A stretch of DNA of 64,000 bases, from contig NC_088786.1 of the NCBI RefSeq assembly GCF_949628265.1, positions 16,864,001 through 16,928,000 on the forward strand, in the 5' to 3' direction. Source of the DNA: Cloeon dipterum (lineage: Eukaryota; Arthropoda; Insecta; Ephemeroptera; Baetidae). Shown one piece after another: positions 38,301-49,478 of this stretch; positions within the stretch are counted from its first letter, which is position 1; each line of letters starts with the position of its first letter. The notes under the pieces were generated by a model that ran no database searches, was not told the DNA's origin, and saw only the letters and a program-made list of their open reading frames with translations. The position numbers and the translations under genes were made by a program.

Positions 38301-41300
38301 AGGACATGAAACAAATTTGAGAAGACGGAATACTAATATTCTTAAAAGCAGTATTGATAAATTTTCCTCTATGCGCAATAAAAATATAAAGAAAAACGGA
38401 ATGATCAGTTTATGATATCCAGATTGTCGCAAAGTTATTGAATTTTTAAGGTCCCGATCGCAGTTTTTTTTAATAGTAAATTAACGTCCACAAAAGAAAA
38501 AATCATAAAAAACGACGCTATATATTATTTTTCTTCTTCCTTCATACTGATTTCTTAAGGTCAGGTCTCTAGATCTCTCTACATGAATGTGTATTATATT
38601 AATCCAGGTCAATGAACCAAGTCAATGCCAAGTAACCCCCCGTCCCTTAACTTTTCACTCGCCAGCACAAAGAGTAATATAAAGCTTTAAACGTTAGCAA
38701 ACAATAGCACACAGCATGAAAACCTTTACTTCACAAATTCTCATTACAGGCGGCGCAATTTTTATTCAAAAAATATTCTAAATAAAATCCTACTCCCCTA
38801 AAGGTCACCAAAATCCACCAATGTCAATCAATTTTCCTCAAATCCATTTCCCACGAACTCTCTGTATATCATCCAAGTTACATCATTAACAAGAAAGAGG
38901 TTTAGAACCTATATCACCAGGAGTTCCAACTTCCTTCCTCATACAAAAATAACTTTTCTTTAAAAAATATCCCCAACCTAGAGTTCATAAATAAATAAAC
39001 CTTTGTCATCTTTCAAATTCAAAAGCCTCTAAAAAGTTCTCACAAAGTGGCAAGACATTAAATCTTGAAGTTCATACAGGTCAAGGAACCCTATTTTAAG
39101 AGGATCAAAGCAGCACAAGAGACATTGTATCGAAGTAATCTTTTGTCGTAAAAAAAGGACAAATTTTTCCCCCCCTTTAAAGAATTAGACCGACCGCCCA
39201 CTAAAGAAAACCCCCCTATTTATCTCACGCTCGCCCTCTGACAAACGAAACACATCTGTTTTAGAAGGTCAAGCGAACAATTAACCATGAATACCTTTGT
39301 GCTTGGTTCTATACAAAAAAGGTTATTGTCAAGTTCTTACAAAGCTAAAAAATTCCTATCTTTTTATGAAGCATTGATACATTCTGCTCTTTCATCTATT
39401 ATTACGATTTCTTTATGTATTTAATTTTTGTCACATTCTTATTTCTCTGTTTTAATATGAACACAATACTCAATACCCATACATTAAGTTTTAAGTAATG
39501 AATTAATATGGCAGGAACACGCAATTAGGTTTAATAATAAAGTGCAGAAAGCTTTCCCGTGATAGAGAACCAAGAAGGAGATAAATCCAATTGTTAGTTT
39601 TTACTCCTAGTGCAACACAAATATTAGTCGCGGTTTTATTTAATTTTTCATTACGCGACACACACTTGGTCAAGATTTGAGGTTACCATATCCAAAACTT
39701 CCAACGTGGGCAGAAAATTCCGGCCAATCGGGCAGTTGACTCAAATTCGATTTTTTTATCTTAATTTTAAGAGCGCGCAAATTTTTTTATATTAGTTTTA
39801 AAGAGGTCAACTGTTTCATTTCTTTAATAATTAGTGGTTGCAATTGACGGTTACAGGACAGAAGCGAGATAGTATGTCACAAAATTGAATTTTTTTATAT
39901 CTTGGTTACATTTCGGAAACACACGGTTTTTGGATAATGATTGAAGAGAAATGACAAGTAAAGAATGAGTTATCACTGCGTTAAACCCTGCATAGGAAAT
40001 TAAGAGTTATGGAAATTTCACAGAATTTCGTGAAAATAAAAAGAAAATAATGAGTATGTATGTTGCGATAAAAGCAGCGGCTTATTTGCACCATCAAGGT
40101 GAACATAATATGTGTTTCGAAACTCTAATTTTTTGGTATACTTTTCCAATATACCTCAACGGTACGTGTGAGCATGGTAGACACAAAACGAGACGAACTT
40201 CTAGATATTCACGATATTAAAGGAAAAAGGTTCAAAACAAAGTGGCGATAATTTATAAAAGTTATGAATATGATACTCAATGAGTAAAGATATTTCTCGA
40301 GTCTAGTTTTCTCAAAGCGATCAAAGGGACACTTTTGTAGAATGTAAAGTCAAAGTATTAAGCGCGACAAGGAGGAAAAAGAGAAATTGAGCGTAAAATA
40401 TCCACCTCGAACCACCAGGAAACTCACCAATATAACAAGGCGTATACATACGTGACTAAACCTTAAGGTCTGAAGCAAAGAACTGTTTATTTTGTTGGAA
40501 TAGAAAGAATACATGAAGCCAAAAAAAAAGGAGGCAATTCTAAAAGTATTTATCCCTCTGATAAATGGCGAATCCCATTAAATCGCTTCTCTGATGAGTT
40601 CTATTGATTTAGCATTAAAGACAAGGTACTTCAATTAAACATGGAATGTGTATATATATATTTTAGTTATTAATAGAGTATTGACATGACACCCTTCTCA
40701 CTGCTCAAATCAAGAAATTATAATGAATATGCAATCAGATATTCATTTAATAGCAAAAAGAGAGTTAAACAAAAAACTAACCCCCCCCCCATTCCCGCGC
40801 GCCAGCCAGCCATAAGAAAATTTAATTTATTTTATTAAAATTCTCAACGAAACCCCAATGCTAACGTAACTTTTAATTCAAATCAATTCCGTGATTGGAA
40901 GCCTTTTAGCATAATTTAATAGAATCACTTCGATTTCAATAAACCATATCACTCAAATCAATTTTAAAATTCGAACAACTCACGATCCTTTATCTTTTTT
41001 TTCATTTAATAAATTAAAAGATATTAAATTTTCATAAAAAAAATATTAATTATTCAATCATTTTGCAATTTTCATAGTTTGATAAATTTTGGGAGACTGG
41101 ACTTTATTAACGTTTGGAAGTCACTTGGCAAATCTAGTCCTGTGTTTTCGCATGGCCAGCAAAACACAGATCTTAGCCTGATGATTTCTGACTGCTAATA
41201 TAGGCAGAAGGCAAACAAATATTACTAAAATCTCATGAGTATTTCAACTTACTGCAACGCGTGAGCAGCCAAGTTGGTAATAATTATGACTGATTGTTGG

Positions 41301-44300
41301 TCTTATTATTTAGCCGAGTTGAATAATAGTCCAGTGAACCCGCAGTTAAAGAAAAAAAAAGTTAATTTCATTGGAAACATAATTAGAGAAAAAGATAGTT
41401 ATTAGCAAACCAGATTTTGTAATCTTGAGAGATTTTTGAGCATAGCATGACATAAGTGACAGAGACAGAGAAATAGAAACAGACACGTGGCGGCGGCGGC
41501 GGTAGCGTTGGTTTAACATAATAGATAATTACTCCCGGTTAGGCATGCAACAGCAATAATGTACGCAGAGGCAGAGTGTAGCAAACATAAAACATTTTTG
41601 TGACATTATACAAAAAATTCACCACACATTTCTAATACAATTTACGGTTACAATTTTTTTTTCAAAAAATAAAGGGTATCAACATTGTCAATGTCAATAC
41701 TTGTAAATATAAACAATTAGTCTCGACGATTACTACAAAAAAAGGCGTGCATCTCCCCTCCGCCCTGTTCAGTTCTAATTATTTTTCTTTTCAGTTTAAT
41801 TTCGTATTCTTTTCAGATTTTTGAAATGCTCATGTTAAAGCAATCAGGTAGAGAATTAATTTTGAATAGACTTGAGTTTAAAGAGTTTTGAGAGTTGAAT
41901 TGATTTAAGAAATAAATTAAAAAGCTAGATTATTGTAAATAAGATAACAAGTTGAATTAATAATTTCGAAATACTGAGCATTTCCAACGATAATTTAAAT
42001 TTTACCTAAGAGTATAACAATGGCACAGATATTAAAGTTATTTATCTTTTGAAAAAAAAATAGATGTTTAATATTTAAAATATAATATCAAATTGATTAA
42101 TTTCCATTAATGAGTTATTTTTATTAATTACAAAATAGAAGATTTGATTAAATTTTGAGTAAATACCAGCAATGAAATTGAACAAAACTAATATACTTTG
42201 TAAAATTTACAGCAGCCCAACGATGTTTCCAGTAATTGTATATTGACTACATTAGACTTGTTTCCCATCAAGTAAAAATAAGATCACGGTTAACGGCAGC
42301 TTGTAATTCGAATTCAACAAATTTGTGTCTCTCGAACAAAAAATGCAGCCAATTATTTTTTTTTCTCCTTTCTAAGAATGCTATTGCAAAGTATATCCAA
42401 AAACAATTTAATTCAACAATTAGATTAGCGTAAAACAAAACCAATTCAGACTGTAAAAAATGGATTCTTAATTTTTTTGGCATAATTGAATATATTATCC
42501 CATATCATACTGATCAGACACAATCAAATTAAGTTGGCAACATTAAGTTTAATTGGAATGATTTCGTTTGCATTTTCATTATACCACATTTCAAGAATAG
42601 CATCATTTTTCACATTGTGCAATAAACCTATTGAATTCAGCCATAATAGCAATCCCGCCGGAACGACAAATAATAGACTCAACATAATAGAAACACTCAA
42701 AAAGAAGACATTTCCACAAACATCATACACCACAGTTTCTGCCAGAAACGTAAATACAACACACTGACACAAAAAAAAACCAACACGTGAGAAAACCGAC
42801 AAATTAATATGAAATTAAATTCACACACACTTGAGCAATAATACATAAAATCAACACTAAAATCACAAATAAATTTCGTTCTTTTTTTTTTAATTTACGG
42901 AGGACAAAGAACTAACAACACCGCACCTTCATAATTAAATAAATTGCGTATCAACAAATTCTCACTTTATATCTTCTAACAAAACCAAATATTACGGCAA
43001 TTTTAAATAATCTTAGAAAAAAATATTTTTTCACGAGCCCACCAATCACATGATACACTGTTAAATTGGACGGAATGATCATTTCAAAACAAAACACACA
43101 CACTTTCATGGCTTAAACTCTATGCCACATTTTTCCCCTAATTCAGCAACTCTACTCTAGAACACATTAAAACACCCTTGTTTACACAAAATGACTAATT
43201 TTGCCAAAAAGCAGCAAAACAAGAAATAACAGAAAAGAAATGGAATTGATGGATTTAGCAGTAAATTAATGTATTTTTCAACATTTTCAAGAATATTCAT
43301 ATATGCTATATAGCTGCTCAAATTAAGTTACAAAGTTTATGGATATAAAGAATATAAACGCTTAGAAAAAAGAGTATATCGTTGAGCTTTATAAAATAAT
43401 AATTCATATTCAAGACAAATTATTTAATTTGGATACAACAGTAAAATTTGATAGACATTGATTTTGCACTATAATCATTTTATGCAAGCATTTAATTTTT
43501 TTTCCTTTTGTTTTATTTTCCGATTTGTTTATAATATAATTTTTCATCTTATTCTCACGATGGAATTGAAATTTTGAATTTTAAGGCACCAGCAGTAAGA
43601 AGTTTTTTTTTTAAGTTCACAGACAAACAAAGTAACGTACATTTAGTGCCATTTCCTGTAAATACTTTCCACTGTACCTATATATTCCACTTATGGGCAC
43701 ATAACCCGAAGAAGCAGTCACAGAGAGTAACTCCTAAACGAAACTCTGGAATTGACCATAAGGATGTGGCACACGAAAAAGCAGACCCCTGGAAAATCAA
43801 AGAAGCCACAACTTTAACAAGCGCGCCCGGTCCGTTTTGAAGTGGTACCTGAAACAGATGACCCCTGGAAAATCAAGGAACCTTCCAGCCAAAGACTATT
43901 GTGACTCTGCCATTCCACAACAAATGGACCCAGACAGTACGACATTTTCGAAAAGATGACAAACAAGTGTTGTGCAGTGCTATAACCAAAACAATGACAT
44001 TTACTCATAGTGCAACGGACGCGAGTGTTATATTATTATGTTCGGTATATTTCTTTAATTTAACGACGAAGAATTGTATTCATTTTCATTCTATCTCAGC
44101 AAACGGTTGTCCAAATTAGATATAAGCAATTTTTTTTCACTTTCCAAGGTAACAAAACGGACAGCCTTTCACACGGGTTCAAGAAGTTTTCTTTGTTTTG
44201 TTCAGATTAGGCAATCAAGGGACACAACGCGAATATCGTTTCCTTATTAATTTTACTTAAATTTAAGATAGATATTCATTTGCCAGATCTTAGCATACTT

Positions 44301-47300
44301 TAATTTATTAAGTTACATTATATCACATTAAGCGTTAAATTTATTCCACATTAACATTTTGCTATCGGAGTATTTTCTTTTCTTCTTTATTTCAAATCGC
44401 GATTCATTAACAAGAAAAAAAGAAACCATCCAACCAATTCATTACTTTAAACATTTATAGTGGTAATTTGATTTGTGAAGAATTGCTCTCTATTTGACTC
44501 AGAACGAGGAAGTTTGATAAATCCTGGAAAAAACTTCGTCAACTGATTACAGCAGCGTGTGTGATTACACACATGGAACATCACACCAATCATCATTCAG
44601 TCCTCAGGGCTTGGAAGATCCGGCCGCCGTTATAATATATCACTCACGACCACAGAATCATCTAGCATCGCCCCAAGATTTGCTTGCAACCAACAACTAT
44701 GCTCCTACATGCAGCTGTCTTAAACGTTCAAGACCGATAATTCCCACTTACCTCACTTGGTTGAGAGCAAATAATTTACCTGTCACTTTTCCTCTAGAAT
44801 TTTTTCATCTTTTCATGCGCTCCACATTTTATTTAAATTGTTTTGTAAATTTCGAACTCTAATTTGCCAATTTTTTTCTTTGCTGGTTGGAGGTGTAGAA
44901 GGTGTTCTACCATTTAATTACAATTAACGTTTAATATAAATCTCCGAAAGTGAAAGTTAGACACCTAAGACACACACATACACACATCTACACATTGATA
45001 CATACTTAGTTAAGATTTGAAAGAAAAAATTAGATTAAACTGAGGTAATTAGGGCACACAAACAACACAAACACATGAATACACAATTATGTCCGAAATT
45101 AAAATGTAAACACGGGATATAAATCAAATGTTAGAATTAAGAAAAAACAAGAAAACAAAAAACCAAACCCCAATGAGATGTCAGGGTTTTACCTGACGAT
45201 ATTACGATCGCATTAATAATTGTTCCGCACCGATATGTATTTACGTTAACTTTCGGGCACCCACAAGGGAGAGCGGAGGGAGAGACTCAGGTATCAATAA
45301 AGGCAACGCAAGAACCTCCCCCTCACGAGCACACGACCCGCTCGCACCAACGGATTCTCTCTCCTGACGGCACACGAGCAAGAGGGTAACTCTCACGCTC
45401 CCCCGCTCGTCCCTCTGGGTAGCCACGCTGTGTACTGTCGCCGCTATAACTGCAATAAACTGGTATGGTATAGTAACTGGGCATTTTCCCTTCTTGTCCA
45501 CCCTGCACCCTGTAAAGTCTACTTTGGCCACAGAAGAAAAGACTCTGACCTCGTGATAGGGAGAAGGCGCGCCGGCAGGGCCGACTGCGCCCATTCGGCG
45601 GCCCTGCCCCGCGTCGCTGACAGCCACTCGCCCACAAATTTTCAAGAAAAAATAATTAAGCCATAATTATGAAGGATGCCATTTTTTTAAATTCGTTCAA
45701 TTATTTGGTGGCGGCTTCCACAGACTTGCGGTAGAATATTTTATTCTCTTAACAATAGATGCATTTGTACATTGTACAGGCATGAGATCGAGCAAAAGAA
45801 GAGAACGGGCTTTCTTTCCTGCCTGAATGTGAAGAAGGGGCGCAAGAAGGAAACAATAGTCCTGAAGAAAATTCATTCGATTGAACTGAATCTACTGGTG
45901 CGCTTTGCCTACACAGGCGACTGTCAGCTTCACGCCATCGACAGCGAAGACCTCGTCGACTTGCTCAGGGCCTCCATCGAACTCAGGGTTGACGAATTAG
46001 CTGATCAAATTCGCAATCGTTTCCGCCAAAGATTAACCCCGAGTGCCGCCCTCAAACTGTTTCATCAAGGCAGGAAAAATGCTGGTTTTGAAGATGCGTT
46101 CCTCGTGGCCGAGGAGTACCTGTTACGACACCTGGTGCAATTTCATCCTGCGGACCTGCAGGACGTGGAAGTGGAGGACCTGATGACCTTCTTGAAGGAT
46201 GACAGACTAAACGTGGAAAGCGAGGAAGATGTTTGGCGCATTGTTGAGGCTTGGGTGTCAAAGGATGAGGTCAAAAGAACGCCTGCTCAGGAACAACTGA
46301 TCGCTTGCCTCAGGACTGGTCTTGTTTCAGTTCAATTAATTAATAAGGTTTAATAGTTCAGTTTTAAAATTATTTATTATAATTTTTACATGGTTGCAGG
46401 TCCTGAAAAACAATACTATCAGCAAGATTGTTCAAAATTCATTAGATAAAATTAGAGAAAAAGACAAGACAGGCGTATTTTACGAGGTGAGGGCCAGGAT
46501 TCCTCATAAGGTGCTCGTCGTACTGGGAGGCATGACGCAAGAAGGAGAAGCAGGCGAGTGCGATCCTGTTTTGCCAATCGAGTTCTATAATAAAAACTCA
46601 AATTCGTGGGCGAAGGTAAAAATAATTGTAAATGTACTCTAAAATATTTTGAAAAAAAAATAGGTTGCGGAGCTTAAACTTGATTGGCCGCGGGGATACT
46701 TTGCGTATGAGAGGATCGGCAATGAGATATACTTATTTGGGGGATTTGGCAGTGATTTGGTTTCAAACAAATGCCATAAAGTGGACCTGCTGACGAACAA
46801 GTGGACAGAACTGCCACGCATGGCGCTGGACAGGTGAGAATCTTAAAATTAGCCCTGACCTATTCTCAGGGTTTGGCAGAAGCGGAAAATTTACAAAAAT
46901 ACTGTCCTATCTATTTTTCTGAAATAACCAGAATTTTTACAGCAGATTTTTCAATAATTAAAATCAGAAATCCCAACTCTCCCACGGTGTGAAAATCTAT
47001 AGTTAATTTTATAATATTTTTTGCATTATTTATGAATTTAAATTATTTCACACGTCCGAGACACTAAAAACCAGCATTTAAAATCAAGCTGTTTGCCGTT
47101 TCTTTCATTATTTTAATTATATGTATAATATTTAATGACTTAAACTATGCAAGAATAAAAAAGTAAATAAAAAATAAATGGTGTGTCCAACTATTGTTTT
47201 TTTTATTTTTTATTCAAACAAAATTTTGCACAAGTGATTTTACATGCCTAACTACTTTTAAGTCAATTAGTGATACTTTTTAATTTCATGCTTTTTAAAC

Positions 47301-48698
47301 TTGAAAAGCTTTTTGCTTCAATTTTTCACCTCTATACCTTTTTTATTTTGTGCTTCAAGAAATTAAAACTTATTTGATTAACTTTTGTGTTAAAAAATAA
47401 TTCAATTAAAATCAATTTGTGGACCTTTTTAAAAATAACTTTAACCGTTTTTTATTTTCATATAGAATAATGAGGGTATTAATTGTAAATTCTAGAACTG
47501 TCCAATGTTTGGAAAATAGACTTTAGTTTTTATGTTGGAAAAAATCGACCATCAAATAAACGCAATCAGTGTGAGCAGGTGCTATGCCTCCGCCGTGGCA
47601 ATGAATGGAAGCATTTACATCATCGGAGGACAACTCAAGCGAACGCAAGACAAAACAAGATCCGTTGAGAGATTCGACCCTGACGTTGGTGCTTGGAGTG
47701 TCGTACCTGAGTTGACGAGCGCCCGTTGCGACGCAGCCTTTGTCAACCTGAACGGTGATTTAAAAATAAAATTCAACAATGCACATACATATACAAATTA
47801 ATGAAAAAAAATAGGCTGGCTTTACGTTTTGGGTGGCTTTGATGGTCTGATCGTGCACAGCAGCATCGAAAAACTGGGCCCTGATGGCAGGGTGTGGAAT
47901 TTCGGGCCTAGAATGGTGCGTCAACGCAGCAGCCTTGGGGCCGTGGTGTTCGAAGGCCGAATCTTCGTGTTTGGTGGCTACGACGGTTTCCAGCAATTGG
48001 CGGACGGAGAAGCTCTGGACCCTGAGCTAGGTGCTTGGTCGCTGCTGGCACCCATGGTCACAGCCAGGAGCAACTTCGGTCTCGCCCGGTCTGAGAGACT
48101 TTTCTATGCGGTCGGAGGCTTTGGAGGGCCCAAGCCTGGTCACCCTTTGGCCGACGTGGAGGTGTATGATCCAGATCTCAATACATGGTATTTTCTATTA
48201 AGTATCATCCATTATTTTCACATGCAGGACGATATCTTCCTGAAAAATCCAGTTTTTCGGTAAAACAATAATACTAAAAAAATTGGTAAATACAAAAGAT
48301 CAGGTACATTTGTTTTCTTAATTTAGTTTTTTTTTTCAAGACCAAAATCCTGGATTTTTATTAGTTATTTAAACAAATATTGTTTTCTTTATTTCGCTCC
48401 CTAAAATTCATACAATTGTTAAAAAACCAGGTATCAGATTGAAAGCATGTCTGGTCCTCGTGCAGGGTTGGCTGCCTTCATCGTTGACAGCCTGCCGCTC
48501 GCGTTAAAGGTCTGGGACAATGCAGAAGGACTGAGAGGCTGCCGCCCTTCAGAAATTGCTGCTTCAGAGAATGACGCATCATCACTCGAGGAGCCGATTT
48601 TAGAACCACTGCCGCAAGAATGGCTGCAAAAATACCAGCAGGATCAGAATGCAGCGTCTGCTCCTTCAACCCCACTTTTTGCTATTACAGAGGTGTAG
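35327..48698 (+). CDS. BTB-BACK-Kelch protein (7 exons, 638 aa)
   Basis: Coding exons 35327-35472, 45780-46347, 46400-46615, 46664-46833, 47579-47754, 47815-48187 and 48431-48698 (1917 nt), all GT-AG and in phase. Residues 8-105 form a BTB domain: NCDLVLLSSDDVRFQVHSIV, then after the long intron LNLLVRFAYTGDC. It carries an unusual lysine-rich insert (EQKKRTGF...KKGRKKE) where the A3-B3 region normally is. A BACK domain follows (about 115-225; ALKLFHQGRKNAGFEDAF, SEEDVWRIVEAWV, LRTGLVSV). Six Kelch blades begin near residue 275, with Gly-Gly doublets in VLGGM, LFGGF, IIGGQ, VLGGF, VFGGY and AVGGF. Proteins of this layout usually serve as CUL3 ubiquitin-ligase adaptors, with the Kelch propeller binding substrate; that role is inferred. 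I cannot choose a subfamily (KLHL10-like is possible). Most introns are 48-745 bp; intron 1 is 10.3 kb only because of an LTR insertion. Confidence 0.85.
35477..35481 (+). repeat. Target-site duplication, left
   Basis: GCCAC immediately before the 5' LTR, repeated right after the 3' LTR (45623-45627). It begins at intron position +5 of the Kelch exon 1 donor. Confidence 0.9.
35482..35925 (+). repeat. 5' LTR (444 bp)
   Basis: Starts with TGTCAGG followed by a hairpin (GTCAGG pairs with CCTGAC six bases later) and ends in GCTGACA. It is GC-rich compared with its surroundings. AATAAA hexamers at 35599-35604 and 35757-35762 could serve as the R-region poly(A) signal and could also cut short the Kelch transcript. 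An antisense open frame of 130 codons crosses it (35936-35544). Confidence 0.92.
35928..35945 (+). other. Candidate tRNA primer-binding site
   Basis: TGGAGGCACACCGGCGAG, starting with the TGG expected opposite a tRNA CCA end, two bases after the LTR. Its complement ends GCCTCCA, so the primer would have a U discriminator base, as tRNA-Thr and tRNA-Gln do. I cannot name the tRNA without the host set. Confidence 0.5.
36213..36647 (+). CDS. Gag-like ORF1 of the LTR element (144 aa)
   Basis: ATG to TGA. The stretch from about residue 25 to 95 resembles a retrotransposon capsid: EDVELFLQDLHVI, then SKLQGHAKNWLLQW, then LLNDLKNWHNDF, with the alternating Trp/Leu spacing of the Retrotrans_gag family. 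The tail is serine- and lysine-rich. There is no zinc knuckle in this frame; it follows in the overlapping frame. The TGA at 36645 ends this frame just as the other becomes leucine-rich, so a +1 (or -2) shift, or a one-base change in this copy, would join them. Confidence 0.7.
   Translation: MDGKSLKIGRRLLDEFFGESTEDVELFLQDLHVIRKLSGMTEDETFNVLESKLQGHAKNWLLQWECDPLNVNKGLDELLNDLKNWHNDFAHSYYVKTPRKHSEPRDSSSFSDSDQSTDNFETDYTFRVSRDRKKKIKNTKGGKR
36472..38145 (+). CDS. Gag-like ORF2 with zinc knuckle (up to 557 aa)
   Basis: This frame is +1 relative to ORF1 and overlaps it by 176 bases. The first 60 or so codons are probably not translated, because capsid coding is in the other frame there. From about 36640 it encodes a leucine/glutamine coiled-coil-like segment (ELILLLLKQLQQKEEQL), a Pro/Gln/Tyr-rich linker and one perfect CX2CX4HX4C knuckle, CFKCNRSGHIRKQC (36973-37014), typical of nucleocapsid. 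A 370-residue lysine-, serine- and asparagine-rich tail follows, unlike any protease or polymerase I know, ending at TGA 38145. Expression may use frameshifting near 36600-36645, where an A7 run (in AAGAAAAAAATC) lies, or reinitiation at the ATG 36472. Confidence 0.65.
   Translation: MISHTRTTLKPRENIANREILPLSQIAINLPIILRQITPLESAETVRKKSKTQKEEKDELILLLLKQLQQKEEQLRTLQVAPCTAQNTYALTSPHTNYVLMKTPLPIQQQFVEILPQPQPQHVFPIYQYPAEYPSYQMHPPPDFAPAYQTAPQSEQQQFFSYRVPKICFKCNRSGHIRKQCRSRVGDAHRGNRRQNYSSRTHGHITSQLATTCGNPPNAIFPQNAHSAQTRKVLRNVPVYAPKSAANPEKKNQKGVTSITQNQSLARERAHVNIVNSISSKEAKSSVPSEKGNSQQQKHAINQIPFSSVPKSSSSEYFDLSYFQDENQKPVVNLHEQKREVSHTTGFVAQSELISEKRAPEHACTLAETKNAGITGQVESFQSGQVKNEIGRSNVKKKKTPKKINSQGKIVRTKLENAQKAEIQIAKDTAIENGVVVNKFESQKKALISTAENSITLPGKCVVATVAAVKQETNNLNERENHVENCDKTIPSDRIKEKPEIPLKLKPIIKNTVDFLRNLGNFSSKWRNKRKHEDNTKTFEMVKIPKSEVLPNKPENG
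38146..45178. other. 7.0-kb non-coding interior of the LTR element
   Basis: AT-rich with no recognised protein domain in any frame. Notable parts: a C10 run near 40782-40791, a short CGG run near 41488-41500, a 17-bp direct repeat (43784-43800 and 43860-43876) inside a patch that reads DPWKIKE in two different frames, a less AT-rich patch at about 44560-44830, and a CA-rich stretch at about 44965-45085 before the 3' LTR. The purine tract before the LTR is poor (AATGAGA preceded by AC-rich sequence). Confidence 0.7.
45179..45622 (+). repeat. 3' LTR (444 bp)
   Basis: Same length as the 5' LTR and, in every line compared by eye, the same sequence. Its AATAAA hexamers fall at 45296-45301 and 45454-45459. 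The antisense frame is also kept (45645-45241). Confidence 0.92.
45623..45627 (+). repeat. Target-site duplication, right
   Basis: GCCAC directly after the 3' LTR, matching 35477-35481. The rest of the original 161-bp Kelch intron continues to 45779. Confidence 0.9.
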
Positions 48699-48805
48699 TA
48701 AAAAGTGACGACCATTAAAAATAATTAAATATCAAAATTAAAATCAAATGAAAAAATTCTCAGAATTTGCCGTATTCCTCGAATAATTATAATGGATGAT
48801 GGCGA

Positions 48806-48811
48806 AATAAA
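48806..48811 (+). terminator. Poly(A) signal of the Kelch gene
   Basis: AATAAA 108 bases after the stop codon at 48698, the first canonical hexamer in the 3' region. Confidence 0.55.
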
Positions 48812-49478
48812 CCCTGGAAAAATTTTAACTCTTTATTTTTCCGGTAAAAATGAAAAATTATATCTATTTTGATTGACTTTGACTGTGATACAATAACTTA
48901 TATGCGGACCTAACTGTGCGACGATAAACAAACATATAAATTATAATAAAAGGAATATTTTGCATCATTAATCCACACCTTAAACATTATTGGAAATTAT
49001 GTATTGTGCATGAGCTCAACAGTTGCCAAAATAAGTAAAGTGAGCATTGGTCGCGTCACGGATGTCGGCGTGACCTTTAAAGGCATGAATGGAATTCCGA
49101 GTGGCGTCACTCGAATGCTGGCACCTGTTCCTCCGTCATCACAATGACGTACAGGCCAGTGTGAGTCACGCACTCCTTTCTACCCGCTGCGAACAGAATG
49201 GAAAAGGGGCGTAGTCACGTGGCCGGGAGTGAGTCACCGTCGGCGGCGCTGCCGTCACTTCACTCTCTTCACGAGACACACATCCCAAGTGAGTGGAGCG
49301 AGTGAGTCGTGAGTCATTTTTTGCCGAATCAATCAGTCGGGTCGCATGTCCTGTGATTTCGTCGGCCTCTTGCACACCAATTACGGCCGCCGAACCGAAT
49401 TCTAGGGGCGTTCGGGTCGAGCATGCTGAGTGGGCCAGCCCGCCAAGTTTGAAGAGTCGAGCGAAACAGCAAACAAAC
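48812..49478 (+). promoter_or_regulatory. Upstream region of licorne with AP-1/CRE-like cluster
   Basis: Three exact AP-1 sites TGAGTCA (49162-49168, 49230-49236, 49310-49316) and a near copy TGAGTCG (49303-49309) lie within 155 bases. CRE half-sites (TGACG/CGTCA) occur at 49054-49058, 49105-49109, 49145-49149 and 49253-49257, and an E-box CACGTG at 49217-49222. The stretch is GC-richer than its surroundings and ends at the MKK3-type start codon, so it probably holds the promoter and 5' UTR. Binding is inferred only. Confidence 0.5.

Larger units (their letters stand above)
35482..45622 (+). mobile_element. Gag-only, non-autonomous LTR retrotransposon (10,141 bp)
   Basis: Bounded by two 444-bp direct repeats (35482-35925 and 45179-45622) that start TGTCAGG and end GCTGACA, flanked by the 5-bp duplication GCCAC. 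A candidate primer-binding site lies 2 bases inside the left LTR, and Gag-like frames occupy 36213-38145. The remaining 7.0 kb has no open frame above about 100 codons, and I recognise no protease, reverse transcriptase, RNase H, integrase or envelope. Lines compared by eye show no difference between the LTRs, so the insertion should be recent and the missing pol is probably the native state, not decay. It would then need enzymes in trans, like the LARD and TR-GAG classes known best from plants. The superfamily (Ty3/gypsy, BEL or copia) cannot be told from Gag alone. It lies in sense orientation in Kelch intron 1. Confidence 0.85.

Noticed and set aside
42486-42802. Hydrophobic open frames on both strands inside the LTR element, considered as an envelope remnant
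   Set aside because: Composition is AT-driven, there is no signal peptide, cysteine pattern or cleavage site, and the two strands shadow each other.
44557-44862. 101-codon plus frame inside the LTR element
   Set aside because: It has no ATG at its start and no similarity to pol or env that I can see; kept only as a GC-richer patch in the interior description.
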